DNA from: Vreelandella subterranea
Lineage (GTDB): Bacteria > Pseudomonadota > Gammaproteobacteria > Pseudomonadales > Halomonadaceae
Reading direction: 5' to 3'
Length of the DNA: 64,000 bases
Assembly: GCF_900111305.1 (NCBI RefSeq)
Contig: NZ_FOGS01000001.1
Location: 1-64,000 of the forward strand
The notes beneath the pieces were generated by a model that was not told the DNA's origin, ran no database searches, and saw nothing but the letters and a program-made list of their open reading frames with translations. The position numbers and the translations under genes were made by a program. Shown in pieces: positions 39,769 through 49,375 of the stretch (the first letter of the stretch is position 1; the number at the start of each line of letters is the position of its first letter).

Positions 39769-40200
39769 CTACCAGCACTCATCGGGTTCTTGGTTGCCCT
39801 TGGCATCCAGTGTCAACGGCGCATCGCAGCCATCGTCCTGGCCGTTCCTGGTCGTTGCCGTCAATGTATAACCACCGTCTCCACCTTCACTGGAAAAACC
39901 AATGGCATAGTTTTGCTCAGGTGACTGTTTCGTTTCCAGACAGCTTGCGGCATAGGCATAAGTGCGCGTGTAGCATCGCTCCAGCTCGGACGCTGCCTGC
40001 ATGAGCCCCGCATGGGCGTCGGTGCGCAGCGATTTTTGGGCGTAGCGGGTATAGCTGGGGTAGGCAATGGCCGCCACGATGCCGATGATGGCCAGCACGA
40101 TCATTAACTCAATAAGGGTAAAGCCGCGCTGGCCGTGACGTGACAAGGGGGGATGAGAAACGTAATGCAAGCGGCGTTGCTCCTGTATTGGTTGACTCAT
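39769..40200 (-). CDS. pilE: PilE-like minor pilin, first gene of the cluster
   Basis: About 143 residues. The site [19 protein letters not shown] precedes a helix containing [20 protein letters not shown], as in PilE-type minor pilins, and the C-terminal part has cysteines for a D-region loop ([14 protein letters not shown]). The leader from ATG 40200 would be 25 residues; a TTG 11 codons in, with GGAG upstream, would give a shorter one. It heads the pilE-fimU-pilV-pilW-pilX order; a pilY1 gene is missing from the usual set. Confidence 0.83.
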   Translation of the reverse strand: MSQPIQEQRRLHYVSHPPLSRHGQRGFTLIELMIVLAIIGIVAAIAYPSYTRYAQKSLRTDAHAGLMQAASELERCYTRTYAYAASCLETKQSPEQNYAIGFSSEGGDGGYTLTATTRNGQDDGCDAPLTLDAKGNQEPDECW

Positions 40201-40265
40201 ACCATTTCAGTATGTCGCAAACCCATACGCATTGCATTACGTAGGCTTGGATTGGCTGCCAGGTA

Positions 40266-41246
40266 TTAGCTGCTGGCGATGACCTGCTCGCGCAGTTCAC
40301 GAGGCATTGAGAAGGTGATCGTCTCTTCCCGGCCGAGCAGCTCCTGGGGCGCGGTGGCGCCCATGGTCTGCAGACGTTCGATGACACCCTTGACCAGCAC
40401 TTCCGGCGCGCTCGCCCCGGCGGTTACGCCGATGCGATTGATGCCGTTCAACCACTGAGGGTCGATCTGCTCGGCGTTGTCGATCAGGTAAGCGGGCGTG
40501 CCCATACGCTCGGAAAGCTCGCGCAGGCGATTCGAGTTGGAGCTATTGGGGCTACCCACTACCAGCAATAGATCGCTATCGGCGGCCAGTTCACGTACCG
40601 CGTCCTGACGATTCTGCGTGGCGTAGCAGATGTCGTCCTTGCGCGGCCCCTGAATCTCGGGAAATTTATCACGCAGCGCATCGATCACCTTGGCGGTGTC
40701 ATCCATAGACAGCGTGGTTTGCGTCACAAAGGCCAGTTGGGACGGGTCTTTGACATCCAGATTGGCGACATCGTGCTCGTCTTCCACCAGGTAGATGCGC
40801 CCACCGCTGGCCGTATCGTAACGACCCATGGTGCCCTCGACCTCCGGGTGGCCCTGGTGGCCGATCAAGATGCATTCCTGGCCGCGCTTGGCGTAGCGCA
40901 GCACTTCAAGATGCACCTTGGTGACCAGCGGGCAGGTGGCGTCAAAGACTTTCAAGCCGCGCTCTTCGGCTTCCTGCTGTACCGCACGGGAGACACCGTG
41001 GGCGGAGAAAATTACGATCACATCGTCAGGTACTTCGTGCAATTCCTCGACGAACACCGCGCCGCGCTCACGCAGCGTTTCCACCACAAAGCGGTTATGG
41101 ACTACTTCGTGGCGGACGTAGATCGGCGGCCCAAACACATCCAGCGCCCGGTTGACGATATCGATGGCACGGTCGACCCCCGCGCAAAACCCTCGCGGGT
41201 TGGCCAGTTTGATCTCGATGGGGTGTGTTTGCTGCTGTGATTGCAT
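40266..41246 (-). CDS. ispH: 4-hydroxy-3-methylbut-2-enyl diphosphate reductase
   Basis: Last enzyme of the MEP isoprenoid pathway, reducing HMBPP to IPP and DMAPP with an iron-sulfur cluster. Three cluster cysteines are visible in [25 protein letters not shown] and [11 protein letters not shown], and the substrate-binding VEGTMGRY is present. The 326 residues from ATG 41246 fit; the frame is open eight codons further. It ends the conserved ileS-lspA-fkpB-ispH run. Confidence 0.97.
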   Translation of the reverse strand: MQSQQQTHPIEIKLANPRGFCAGVDRAIDIVNRALDVFGPPIYVRHEVVHNRFVVETLRERGAVFVEELHEVPDDVIVIFSAHGVSRAVQQEAEERGLKVFDATCPLVTKVHLEVLRYAKRGQECILIGHQGHPEVEGTMGRYDTASGGRIYLVEDEHDVANLDVKDPSQLAFVTQTTLSMDDTAKVIDALRDKFPEIQGPRKDDICYATQNRQDAVRELAADSDLLLVVGSPNSSNSNRLRELSERMGTPAYLIDNAEQIDPQWLNGINRIGVTAGASAPEVLVKGVIERLQTMGATAPQELLGREETITFSMPRELREQVIASS

Positions 41247-41307
41247 AAGTCGCGCCTTGATGCTGAACACCGTTGGATGAATATCGCCCCTGCCGGTAGG
41301 TGGGGGC

Positions 41308-41754
41308 TCAGTGTGTCGTGACCGGCTTCACGTCGAGCACTTCCACCTCAAACGTCAGGGTACGCCCCGCCAGAGGATGATTAAAGTCGACCTCGATCCG
41401 GTCGCCCTCGATCGTTTTGACCACACCCGGCAATTCCGTTCCCGCTTTATCGGCAAATGACATCACCATACCAATTTCGGGCGCTTCATCACCGAAGTCG
41501 TCACGCTTCAGCGTTTGAATATTCTGCGGGTTATGCTGACCGAACGCATGTTCAGGGGTAATCTCGAAACTGCCTTCCTGCCCCGCGGCCATGCCCTTGA
41601 TCGGATGCTCAAAGCCAGGGGGCAGATTGCCGTCGCCATACTGAAAGGTAGCGGGCACTTTCTCTTTGGTCGAGTCGACCACCGTGCCGTCTTCCAGCTT
41701 GAGCGTGAAGTGCAAGGACACTTCCATACCGTCATCAATTAAATAATCGCTCAT
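41308..41754 (-). CDS. fkpB: FKBP-type peptidyl-prolyl isomerase (SlpA type)
   Basis: A 148-residue SlyD/SlpA-like protein. The FKBP barrel is interrupted by the insert-in-flap domain; phrases such as [28 protein letters not shown] and [18 protein letters not shown] define the family. There is no His-rich metal tail, so FkpB, not SlyD. Its place between lspA and ispH is conserved in gammaproteobacteria. Confidence 0.94.
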   Translation of the reverse strand: MSDYLIDDGMEVSLHFTLKLEDGTVVDSTKEKVPATFQYGDGNLPPGFEHPIKGMAAGQEGSFEITPEHAFGQHNPQNIQTLKRDDFGDEAPEIGMVMSFADKAGTELPGVVKTIEGDRIEVDFNHPLAGRTLTFEVEVLDVKPVTTH

Positions 41755-41779
41755 TGCGTTACTCGCAGTTGAAAGGAGG

Positions 41780-42319
41780 TTAGGACCGCTGGGCTTTTTT
41801 GCGTCGCCGTTCGCCCACCACCGACTCCCAGATTAGCCCGGCAGCCCCCAGGGTAATGCCAATATCCGCCACGTTAAATGCCGGGTAGTACCAGCCCGCT
41901 ACGTGGAAGGACAGAAAGTCGACCACATAGCCGTGAACGAGCCGGTCAAAAAGGTTGCCCAGCGCCCCGCCGATGATCAGCGGCAACGCCACGGCCAGCA
42001 GCTTTTCGTCGGCCTTGATCCGCGCGAGCCAAATGGTCAGGCCGATGCTTGCGCCAATCGCGATAATCGCAAAGAACCAGCGCTGCCAGCCGGGATGGTC
42101 GGCCAAAAAGCTGAACGCCGCTCCCGGGTTATGCAACAGCGTCAGGTTGAAAAACGGCAGTACTTCCACCGGCTGGGCGTAGTTCAACAAACTGCTGGCC
42201 AGGTACTTGGTGGCCAGGTCGAGCACGACCACCGCGACTGCCAGCCACAGCCAGCGCAGCGGCCGGTGCATCGGCGGCCGCTGCGAAGGGGTATCAGGCG
42301 TATGGGGCGCGTTAGGCAT
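41780..42319 (-). CDS. lspA: Lipoprotein signal peptidase II
   Basis: Inner-membrane aspartyl protease that removes lipoprotein signal peptides, such as that of BamD. The catalytic Asp motifs are seen in [14 protein letters not shown] and [10 protein letters not shown]; four membrane segments are clear. The ATG at 42319 overlaps the ileS stop by eight bases, showing coupling. The first 20 residues form a short polar extension. Confidence 0.96.
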   Translation of the reverse strand: MPNAPHTPDTPSQRPPMHRPLRWLWLAVAVVVLDLATKYLASSLLNYAQPVEVLPFFNLTLLHNPGAAFSFLADHPGWQRWFFAIIAIGASIGLTIWLARIKADEKLLAVALPLIIGGALGNLFDRLVHGYVVDFLSFHVAGWYYPAFNVADIGITLGAAGLIWESVVGERRRKKAQRS

Positions 42320-45143
42320 AGTCACGAATCTCGCCGCTGCCTTCGGGGAGGTTGCTGATACAGCGGCCGCATAGATCGGGATACGCCTCATGGGTGCCTA
42401 CGTCCGGACGATGATGCCAGCAGCGCTCGCACTTGGTGTGCTCGCTTTGCGCCACCGCGACCTTCAGGCTTTCAAGCTCGGTGGCTTCAGCATTCTTGGC
42501 CTCAGCCAGCGGTTTAAGCGTTACCTCGCTGGTCAGCATCACAAAGCGCAGCTCGTCGCCCAGCTTGGTCAGCGTCGCGTTGAGCTCGTCGCTCACGTAA
42601 AGCGTGACTTCCGCCGCCAGGCTGCCCTTGATCACCTTCGCATTACGGGCATCTTCCAGACACTTGTTGACCGCATGCTTGACTTCCAGCACCTGCTCCC
42701 AGAAACCACGCCCCATCACGGCATTATCATCCAGCGTTTCAAGGCCGGTGTAATAGGTTTCCAGCAGGACGCTGTCGCCGCGCTCACCGGGAATGTGCTC
42801 AAAGATCTCTTCAGCGGTGAACGACAGGATCGGGGCGATCCAGCGGGAGAGCGCCTCGACTACGTGGTAAAGCGCGGTTTGTGCGCTGCGCCGGGCCAGC
42901 GAATCCGCCTGGGTGGTGTACTGGCGATCCTTGATGACATCCAGATAGAAGCCGCCCAGCTCACGGGCACAGAAACCGTGCACCTGCTGATAGACATCCA
43001 GGAAGCGGTACTCGTCGTAGGCGGTGTCGATACGCCCCTGCAACTGCGCGGCGCGGTCGACCACCCACTGATCCAGCGCCAGCATGTCGCCAAACGCCAC
43101 CTTGTCCTTCGCCGGATCAAAGCCGTTAAGGTTGGAGAGCAGGAAGCGGGCAGTATTACGAATACGCCGGTAGACATCCGCGGTGCGCTTGAGGATCTCG
43201 TCCGAGACCGCCATTTCGCCGGAGTAATCGGTCGAGGCGACCCAAAGGCGCAGAATATCGGCACCCAGTTTGTCCATGACCGTTTGCGGGACGACCACGT
43301 TGCCGATCGACTTGGACATCTTGCGGCCCTGGGCATCCACGGTGAAGCCATGGGTCAGCAACTGGCGGTACGGCGCGTGGCCGTCGATGGCCGAGCCGGT
43401 CAGCAGCGACGAGTGAAACCAGCCGCGGTGCTGGTCGGAGCCTTCCAGATACAGGTCCGCCCGCGGGCCGCTTTCATGGCCATGCGGGTGCGAGCCGCGC
43501 AGCACATGACGGTGGGTGGTGCCGGAATCAAACCACACGTCCAGGGTGTCGGTCACCTTGTCGTAATCGGCGGCTTCCGCACCCAGCAGCTCCGACGGGT
43601 CGAGCTTGAACCAGGCGTCGATACCTTCCTGCTCGACGCGCTTGGCGGCTTCTTCCATCAGTTCAACGGTGCGCGGGTGCAGCTCGCCGGTCTGCTTGTG
43701 CAGGAAGAACGGAATCGGCACGCCCCAGTTGCGCTGGCGGGAAATACACCAGTCCGGGCGGTTGGCGATCATGCTGTGCAGGCGCGCCTGCCCCCAGGCA
43801 GGGGTAAACCTGGTCGCTTCAATGCCTTCCAGGGCACGCTCGCGCAGGGTTTTGCCGTCCTTGCCCTGGATATCCATGCCCACAAACCACTGGGCCGTGG
43901 CACGGTAGATCACCGGCGTTTTATGCCGCCAGCAGTGCATGTAACTGTGGGTGATCGGCGTGTGGGCCATCAGCGCGTTCACTTCACGCAGCTTGTCGAC
44001 GATATGCGGATTGGCCTTCCAGATCATCTGGCCGCCGAAGAACGGCAGGTCGTCCGCATAAACGCCGTTGCCCTGCACCGGGTTGAGCATGTCGTCAAAT
44101 TCCATGCCGTGCTCGCGGCAGGTAATGAAGTCATCCATGCCGTAGGACGGCGCGGAGTGGACAATACCCGTGCTGCCGACTTCGGCCTCGACGTAGTCGG
44201 CGAGGTACACCGGCGACAGGCGGTCATAGAAAGGGTGACGGAAATTGATCAGATCCAGCGCCGCGCCCTTGGCGGTGGCAATTACCTCACCGCTCAGTGC
44301 ATAGCGTTCCAGGCAGCTTTCGACCAGGTCTTCCACCAGCAGCAGCAGACGCTCGCCGGTATCGACCAGCGCGTAGGTGAACTCGGGATGGACATTCAAC
44401 GCCTGGTTGGCAGGGATGGTCCAGGGGGTGGTGGTCCAGATCACCACGGCAGTGGGCTTGGGCAGCGTGTCTAAACCGAATGCGGCCGCCAGCTTGTCGG
44501 CGTCTTCAACGGGGAAGGCAACGTCGATAGCGTCGGACTTCTTGTCGGCATACTCGACTTCCGCCTCGGCCAGCGCCGAGCCGCAGTCAAAGCACCAGTT
44601 CACCGGCTTCAGGCCCTTGAACACATAGCCCGCGTCGACCATATCGGCCAGCGCACGAATCTCGCCCGCTTCGTTGGCAAAATCCATCGAGCGATAGGGG
44701 TGATCCCAGTCGCCCACCACGCCCAGCCGTACGAAATCGGTCAGCTGGGTTTCAATCTGCGCGGCGGCGTATTCACGGCACAGCTCCCGGGCGGTGTCCG
44801 GCGCCAGGTGCTTGCCGTGGGTGGTTTCCACCTTGTGCTCGATGGGTAGGCCGTGGCAGTCCCAACCCGGTACATAGGGCGCGTCAAAGCCTGCCAGGTT
44901 CTTCGACTTGACGATAATATCTTTAAGAATCTTGTTGACGGCGTGACCGATATGAATGCTGCCGTTGGCGTAGGGAGGGCCATCGTGGAGCACGAACAGC
45001 GGCGCTCCAGCGCGGGCTTCGCGCAGGCGCTGGTAGAGGTTCATGTCCTGCCATGTGGACACCCGCCCCGGCTCCTGCTTGGGCAGCATACCGCGCATGG
45101 GAAAATCGGTTTCTGGCAAGTTTAGCGTGTGCTTATAATCCAT
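42312..45143 (-). CDS. ileS: Isoleucyl-tRNA synthetase
   Basis: Class I synthetase, 943 residues. Signature HIGH is in [12 protein letters not shown] near residue 62 and KMSKS in [10 protein letters not shown] near 605. The C-terminal zinc finger is seen in CERCWHHRP and [12 protein letters not shown] 45143 aligns with the family start [18 protein letters not shown]; the open frame upstream does not. It lies seven bases from ribF and overlaps lspA. Confidence 0.97.
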   Translation of the reverse strand: MDYKHTLNLPETDFPMRGMLPKQEPGRVSTWQDMNLYQRLREARAGAPLFVLHDGPPYANGSIHIGHAVNKILKDIIVKSKNLAGFDAPYVPGWDCHGLPIEHKVETTHGKHLAPDTARELCREYAAAQIETQLTDFVRLGVVGDWDHPYRSMDFANEAGEIRALADMVDAGYVFKGLKPVNWCFDCGSALAEAEVEYADKKSDAIDVAFPVEDADKLAAAFGLDTLPKPTAVVIWTTTPWTIPANQALNVHPEFTYALVDTGERLLLLVEDLVESCLERYALSGEVIATAKGAALDLINFRHPFYDRLSPVYLADYVEAEVGSTGIVHSAPSYGMDDFITCREHGMEFDDMLNPVQGNGVYADDLPFFGGQMIWKANPHIVDKLREVNALMAHTPITHSYMHCWRHKTPVIYRATAQWFVGMDIQGKDGKTLRERALEGIEATRFTPAWGQARLHSMIANRPDWCISRQRNWGVPIPFFLHKQTGELHPRTVELMEEAAKRVEQEGIDAWFKLDPSELLGAEAADYDKVTDTLDVWFDSGTTHRHVLRGSHPHGHESGPRADLYLEGSDQHRGWFHSSLLTGSAIDGHAPYRQLLTHGFTVDAQGRKMSKSIGNVVVPQTVMDKLGADILRLWVASTDYSGEMAVSDEILKRTADVYRRIRNTARFLLSNLNGFDPAKDKVAFGDMLALDQWVVDRAAQLQGRIDTAYDEYRFLDVYQQVHGFCARELGGFYLDVIKDRQYTTQADSLARRSAQTALYHVVEALSRWIAPILSFTAEEIFEHIPGERGDSVLLETYYTGLETLDDNAVMGRGFWEQVLEVKHAVNKCLEDARNAKVIKGSLAAEVTLYVSDELNATLTKLGDELRFVMLTSEVTLKPLAEAKNAEATELESLKVAVAQSEHTKCERCWHHRPDVGTHEAYPDLCGRCISNLPEGSGEIRDYA

Positions 45144-45150
45144 AGTCCGG

Positions 45151-46188
45151 TCAGCCGTCGTTATCTTCGGCGGAATCGCCCGCCAAGGAGGAATCAGAAG
45201 ATGCGGTCTCTCGCCCGAGCGGGGCCGAGGCCAGCGGGAATGTTGCGTTTTTGCCAGCAGCGGCGGTCGCAAAGTAGCGCCGCGCCTGACGCTGATCACG
45301 CCCAATCTGCGCTTTCAACGCCTCGATATCGTCAAACTTCACCTCGCCCCGCAGCCGCGCGCAGGGCACCACCGTCATGCGCTGGCCGTAGAGATCACCT
45401 GAGAAATCGAACAGGTGAACCTCCAGGGTCGGCCGCGTGGCGCCCACCGTGGGCCGAAAGCCAACGTTGGCCACGCCCAAATGTCGCTCGCCGTTTTCCA
45501 GTTCGCCAACAACGGCGTATACACCGCGCAGCGTAAGCGGCTGGGGCAGCATGGGCAGATTGGCAGTGGGCACGCCAATGGTTCGGCCCAACTGCTGGTC
45601 GCGCACCACCCGGCCATCCACCGAATAGGGCCGCCCCAGCAGGCGGGCGGCGGCGGTAAAATTGCCGCTGGCCAGCAAGGTACGTACCCGCGAGCTGGAA
45701 ACGCGTTCATCGTCTACCGTAAAGGTACGGGTATGCTCAACGCCAAAGCCCTGTTCGCGGCCCACGGCTTCCAGCAGGGTGAAGTCTCCGCGGCGGTCGC
45801 AGCCGAAGCGAAAGTCGTCGCCGACCACCAGGTGCTTTACATTCAGCCCGTCAACCAGTACCTGATCGATAAATTCACGGCCGGTAAGGCTGCGAAGCGC
45901 ATCGTTGAACGGCAGGCACAGCACCTGCTCGGCACCGTGATGACCCAGCAAGCGGACCTTTTCACGCAGCCGTGTCAGCCGGGGCGGGGCCTGGTCACCG
46001 GCAAAAAACTCCCGCGGTTGGGGTTCAAACACCACCACGGTCAGCGGCCCGCCCAAGCGCGCGGCGTGCTCGCGGCACTGCTGCAGGATCGCCTGATGGC
46101 CGCGGTGCACGCCATCGAAATTACCGATGGTTGCCACGCAGCCCCGCGATGACGCCGTTAAATTGTGCAAACCTCGAATGACCCGCAT
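45151..46188 (-). CDS. ribF: Bifunctional riboflavin kinase / FAD synthetase
   Basis: Makes FMN and then FAD. The N-terminal adenylyltransferase has [14 protein letters not shown] near residue 22 and SSSRVRTLL; the C-terminal kinase has [11 protein letters not shown] and IGVPTANLP. The 345 residues include an extra C-terminal tail rich in Ala and Ser that is not part of either domain. AGAGG precedes the ATG. It is in the murJ-ribF-ileS run. Confidence 0.96.
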   Translation of the reverse strand: MRVIRGLHNLTASSRGCVATIGNFDGVHRGHQAILQQCREHAARLGGPLTVVVFEPQPREFFAGDQAPPRLTRLREKVRLLGHHGAEQVLCLPFNDALRSLTGREFIDQVLVDGLNVKHLVVGDDFRFGCDRRGDFTLLEAVGREQGFGVEHTRTFTVDDERVSSSRVRTLLASGNFTAAARLLGRPYSVDGRVVRDQQLGRTIGVPTANLPMLPQPLTLRGVYAVVGELENGERHLGVANVGFRPTVGATRPTLEVHLFDFSGDLYGQRMTVVPCARLRGEVKFDDIEALKAQIGRDQRQARRYFATAAAGKNATFPLASAPLGRETASSDSSLAGDSAEDNDG

Positions 46189-46279
46189 GGCACCTCTGCC
46201 GTTGCTAGCCTGCTCACCCGCTCAAGAAGCAGGCAGCAAAGCCACCGATTATAACGAACCTGGCCGCCGTCGTGCAGCG

Positions 46280-47869
46280 TCAGGCACGCATTTTCAAATG
46301 CCGCACCCGCAACCCCAGCGCACCCAACCAGGCAAAGTACAGCCCCGCGCCCAGTGCCACCAGCCCTGACACCCAGGCGACCCGCTGCCACAGGCTCATG
46401 GCAAGCCAGGCTGTCCACTCGGGCGCGATGACGTACAACGCAATGCTCATCAATGCACAGCCGCCTAAAAGCTGCACCGCAAAGCGCCCCCAGCCCGGCT
46501 GAAACACCAGCACGCCTTCCTTACGCAGTAGGTAACCGAGCAGCCCGGCATTCAAAAACGCCGACAGCGCCGTGGCCAACGCTAACCCGGCGTGGGCCAG
46601 CGACCAAACCAGCATCAGGTTGAAGACCATATTGGCGACCATGGCAAAGATGGCCACCTTCACCGGGGTCTTGGTGTTCTGGCGGGCAAAAAAGCCCGGT
46701 GCGAGCACCTTGATCAGCATAAAGGCCACCAGCCCGACGGCGTAGGCGCGCAGGCTCATCGCCGCCATCTGGATATCGGTATCGGTCATCGCGCCGTAAT
46801 GGAACAGCGTGATCAATAGCGGCTCTGCCAATACCACCAGCGCCAGCGCGGCGGGCAGCCCCAGCAGCAGCACCATGCGGATTGCCCAATCGAGCATGGC
46901 GGCAAAATGCGTGTTTGACTGGTCAGCATGGCGCTTGGAAAGCGCGGGCAAGATCACCGTGCCAATCGCCACGCCGAACACGCCCAGCGGCAGCTCCACC
47001 AGCCTATCGGAATAATACAGCCACGACACACTGCCGGCGGCCAACAGCGAGGCCAGCACGGTATCCAGCAGCAGGTTGATCTGCGATACCGAGACGCCAA
47101 ACAGCGCCGGCCCCATGAGCTTCAATATTCGCCGGACGCCTTCATGCGCCAGGTTGGGCCATGGAGTGGGCATCAACCCCAGGCGCAGCAAAAACGGCAC
47201 CTGGAACACCAGTTGCGCCACCCCGGCAATCAGCACGCCCCAGGCCAGCGCCATCGCGGGCTCAGTCATCAGCGGGGTGAGTAACAAGGCCGCCCCGATC
47301 AGCGACAGGTTCAGCAGCACTGGAGTAAACGCCGGGACCGCAAAGCGGTTCCAGGTGTTCAGCACGCTACCGGCAAAGGCGGTAAGCGAAATCAGCAGCA
47401 AATACGGGAAGGTCAAGCGCAGCATGTCCGCGGTCATGGCGAGCTTTTCCGGGTCGCGGCCAAACCCTGGTGCAAACAGCCAGATCAACCAGGGCGCCCC
47501 CAGCATGGCAAGCGCGGTAATCAGCGCCAGAATCGCCGTCAAACTGCCCGCCACGGCATTGAGCAGCTCGCGAATTTCCTGCTTGTCGCGCTGGGTCGAG
47601 TACTCGGAAAGTACCGGCACAAAGGCCTGGTTGAACGCCCCTTCGGCAAACAGACGGCGCAGAAAATTGGGGATCTTGAAGGCCACGAAAAACGCATCGG
47701 CCCCGTCGCCTGCACCCAATAGCGCCGCCACCACCACATCGCGCGCAAGCCCCATGACCCGCGACAGCATGGTCATGGCACTGACTATCAACCCCGAGCG
47801 CATCAATCCACGCCCCCGAGGCTGCTCCTGACCTTCCTGCTGCGATTTCGTGGTCATCGCCTTCGCCAT
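46280..47869 (-). CDS. murJ: Lipid II flippase MurJ
   Basis: MOP-superfamily transporter of about 529 residues with fourteen predicted membrane helices, flipping the peptidoglycan precursor lipid II. Family phrases include SAMTMLSRVMGLARDVVVA near the N-terminus and FKIPNFLRRLFAEGAFNQAF, with the functionally important Arg residues. The start is uncertain between ATGs at 47869 and 47857; both have purine-rich sites. A hairpin lies between it and rpsT. Confidence 0.95.
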   Translation of the reverse strand: MAKAMTTKSQQEGQEQPRGRGLMRSGLIVSAMTMLSRVMGLARDVVVAALLGAGDGADAFFVAFKIPNFLRRLFAEGAFNQAFVPVLSEYSTQRDKQEIRELLNAVAGSLTAILALITALAMLGAPWLIWLFAPGFGRDPEKLAMTADMLRLTFPYLLLISLTAFAGSVLNTWNRFAVPAFTPVLLNLSLIGAALLLTPLMTEPAMALAWGVLIAGVAQLVFQVPFLLRLGLMPTPWPNLAHEGVRRILKLMGPALFGVSVSQINLLLDTVLASLLAAGSVSWLYYSDRLVELPLGVFGVAIGTVILPALSKRHADQSNTHFAAMLDWAIRMVLLLGLPAALALVVLAEPLLITLFHYGAMTDTDIQMAAMSLRAYAVGLVAFMLIKVLAPGFFARQNTKTPVKVAIFAMVANMVFNLMLVWSLAHAGLALATALSAFLNAGLLGYLLRKEGVLVFQPGWGRFAVQLLGGCALMSIALYVIAPEWTAWLAMSLWQRVAWVSGLVALGAGLYFAWLGALGLRVRHLKMRA

Positions 47870-47894
47870 CCTTCCCTTGGCAATCCACAGACAC

Positions 47895-47921
47895 AAAAAA
47901 ACCGGCCGCAGCCGGTTTTTT
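47895..47921 (-). terminator. Terminator of rpsT (bidirectional shape)
   Basis: AAAAAAACCGGC-CGCA-GCCGGTTTTTT is a symmetric hairpin with T-runs on both strands. On the minus strand it ends rpsT transcription before murJ, so some murJ expression must come by read-through or its own promoter. Confidence 0.88.
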
Positions 47922-47936
47922 AAGGCGCCTGCCGGC

Positions 47937-48203
47937 TTACGCCGCCAGTGCTTTAATGCGCTTGTTCAAGCGGCTTTTCAGACGTGCGGCTTTCTTCTTG
48001 GAAAGGACGTCTTTATCAGCGATGCGGTCGATGACCGGCTGCGCCACCTTGAACTCTTCCATCGCCTTGCCATGGTCGCCTGTCTTAACCGCTTTGAGCA
48101 CGCGCTTAATGTAGGTACGGACCATGCTGCGTTGGCTAGCTTTCAGGACACGACGGTTTTCGGCCTGGCGGGCGCGCTTGCGAGCTTGCTTGCTGTTCGC
48201 CAC
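47937..48203 (-). CDS. rpsT: 30S ribosomal protein S20
   Basis: 88 residues, strongly basic (ANSKQARKRARQAEN and KKKAARLKSRLNKR), binding the 5' domain of 16S rRNA. The start codon is GTG with an excellent AAGGAGATACCA site; in E. coli rpsT also uses a non-ATG start (TTG) that is part of its autoregulation. The hairpin 48226-48244 (GTTGCC-N7-GGCAAC) lies in the leader just before the ribosome site. Confidence 0.96.
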   Translation of the reverse strand: MANSKQARKRARQAENRRVLKASQRSMVRTYIKRVLKAVKTGDHGKAMEEFKVAQPVIDRIADKDVLSKKKAARLKSRLNKRIKALAA

Positions 48204-48513
48204 TGGTATCTCCTTGGAGAATAAGGTTGCCGCTAAAGGGCAACGGATTAACTATGTGTTCGTCGCGAGCCGACACGGCCAATGCGACGCTTCCGTAACA
48301 ACCAATTGTTTTGGCGGCTAATTTTTGTGCAATAAGCCGACCAAAATAGTGTAGCGAGCAGTTCAATTCAGCTGCCCGCTCACGGGTCTTGTCTGAGAGG
48401 ATGGCATAGTCTATCACGCAGAATGCGGCCTTGCTAGCGGGTTTCAATAACGCAAGGAGATTGCCATCAGCCCTGTGCGGAGCATCAAACCATTAATCTA
48501 CAGCAGCCGCTTG
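48204..48513. other. Gap between rpsT and the toxin-antitoxin pair
   Basis: About 310 bases without a credible gene. The left part is the rpsT leader with the small hairpin at 48226-48244. The rest has lower GC than its surroundings and I see no repeat, tRNA or terminator in it. Confidence 0.5.
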
Positions 48514-48813
48514 TTAACGACTGAGTTCAAGATCTTCCCGAATAACTTCTGGGTGGCGGAAAGCAATCTCGATAAGCGCTTTTGCAGGCCCGGAGGGTTT
48601 ACGTCGGCCTTGCTCCCACTCCTGCAAGGTACGCGGAGAAATGTGCAGTACCTCAGCAAACTCAATCTGAGTCAGCCCAGTTTTACCGCGCGCTTCTGCC
48701 ACCTCGTTAGGCTCAACACGACTAATTCGCGCCGCCTTGCCCGCTTTCATTTCTTTAACAGATTGGAGCAACTTGTTGCCAAGCTCCTCTGCACTAAGGG
48801 TCTCGCTACTCAT
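48514..48813 (-). CDS. NadS-type HTH antitoxin
   Basis: An Xre-family DNA-binding protein of 99 residues. The helix-turn-helix is clear: TGLTQIEFAEVLHISPRTLQ then EWEQGRRKPSG (residues about 44-75), preceded by a helical stretch rich in Lys and Ala. It pairs with the RelE/HigB-type gene immediately upstream, whose end it overlaps by eight bases, with the toxin first as in HigBA. It probably neutralises the toxin and represses the shared promoter. ATG 48813 has GAGG ten bases upstream, inside the toxin gene. Confidence 0.88.
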   Translation of the reverse strand: MSSETLSAEELGNKLLQSVKEMKAGKAARISRVEPNEVAEARGKTGLTQIEFAEVLHISPRTLQEWEQGRRKPSGPAKALIEIAFRHPEVIREDLELSR

Positions 48814-49120
48814 TTTCCAGTACCTCACGAATCGACTTCAGGATATGCGCGGGTATGTTCTCCTTGACAGCCTTCTTGTAGATCACCAACAACCAAATCT
48901 CACCGTTTGCAAACCTAGTGAAGTAGATGACACGAACCCCGCCACGCTTCCCTGAACCCGCTACCGACCAACGAACCTTTCTACATCCACCGCTGCCTGG
49001 TACAAGATCACCAATTTCAGGATTGGCCGCCAGCCAAGTGAAAAAAGCACTTCGCTCCTCCTCATTCCAGATCTTTCTGGCATCCGCTTCGAATGTAGGG
49101 GTTTCGATGATAGTCAACAT
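48806..49120 (-). CDS. RelE/HigB-type toxin
   Basis: A 104-residue member of the RelE/ParE superfamily of the kind paired with NadS antitoxins. MLTIIETPTFEADARKIW begins it; the core strands run GCRKVRWSV, GGVRVIYFTR and EIWLLVIYKKA, and the basic patch of Lys and Arg agrees with ribosome-bound mRNA cleavage. There is no ribosome site before the ATG, and the predicted transcript start lies at or next to the start codon, so the toxin is probably translated from a leaderless message. Confidence 0.86.
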   Translation of the reverse strand: MLTIIETPTFEADARKIWNEEERSAFFTWLAANPEIGDLVPGSGGCRKVRWSVAGSGKRGGVRVIYFTRFANGEIWLLVIYKKAVKENIPAHILKSIREVLENE

Positions 49121-49127
49121 GAAGACT

Positions 49128-49155
49128 ATTATACGTCAATGACGTATCTTTGCAA
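49128..49155 (-). promoter_or_regulatory. Promoter of the toxin-antitoxin operon
   Basis: On the minus strand TTGCAA (49150-49155), 16 bases, then a perfect TATAAT (49128-49133). Transcription would start near 49121, one base from the toxin start codon. Confidence 0.8.
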
Positions 49156-49323
49156 GATTACGACGTGAAAGGTTAACCGCTCACGAACCTGCTCTAGCTT
49201 TTCCCATGACAGGTCATTGCGCTGAGCCAGCAGATTCCTCATCCATTCCTCAGCCCAGACCCAATGACTGATCGAGAGATGAGAGCTCATCAAGCGCTTC
49301 AAGCCGTCGCTGATCAATTTCAT
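49129..49323 (-). other. Doubtful 64-codon reading frame upstream of the toxin
   Basis: An open frame ending inside the toxin promoter. The product resembles nothing I know (for example EEWMRNLLAQRNDLSWEKLE). It has no ribosome site. A second frame nearby reads MDVMAYKNEIDQRRLEALDE and then stops, so the stretch could be a frameshifted remnant of an older small gene. Confidence 0.25.
49131..49147. promoter_or_regulatory. Operator palindrome of the toxin-antitoxin operon
   Basis: ATACGTCA-A-TGACGTAT is a perfect inverted repeat of two 8-bp arms around one base. It overlaps the -10 and spacer of the promoter, the expected place for repression by the antitoxin or the toxin-antitoxin complex. 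Confidence 0.8.
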
Positions 49324-49375
49324 TTTTATAGGCCATCACATCCATGTACTTTACTTTCCGACTGATCTTACAATC

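Noticed and set aside
42390-44474. A 694-codon open frame on the plus strand across ileS
   Set aside because: It is an antisense shadow of the isoleucyl-tRNA synthetase with an Arg, Gln and His-rich composition unlike a real protein.
48136-48447. A 103-codon frame overlapping the start of rpsT
   Set aside because: It overlaps rpsT and its leader in another frame on the same strand, has no ribosome site and no family resemblance.
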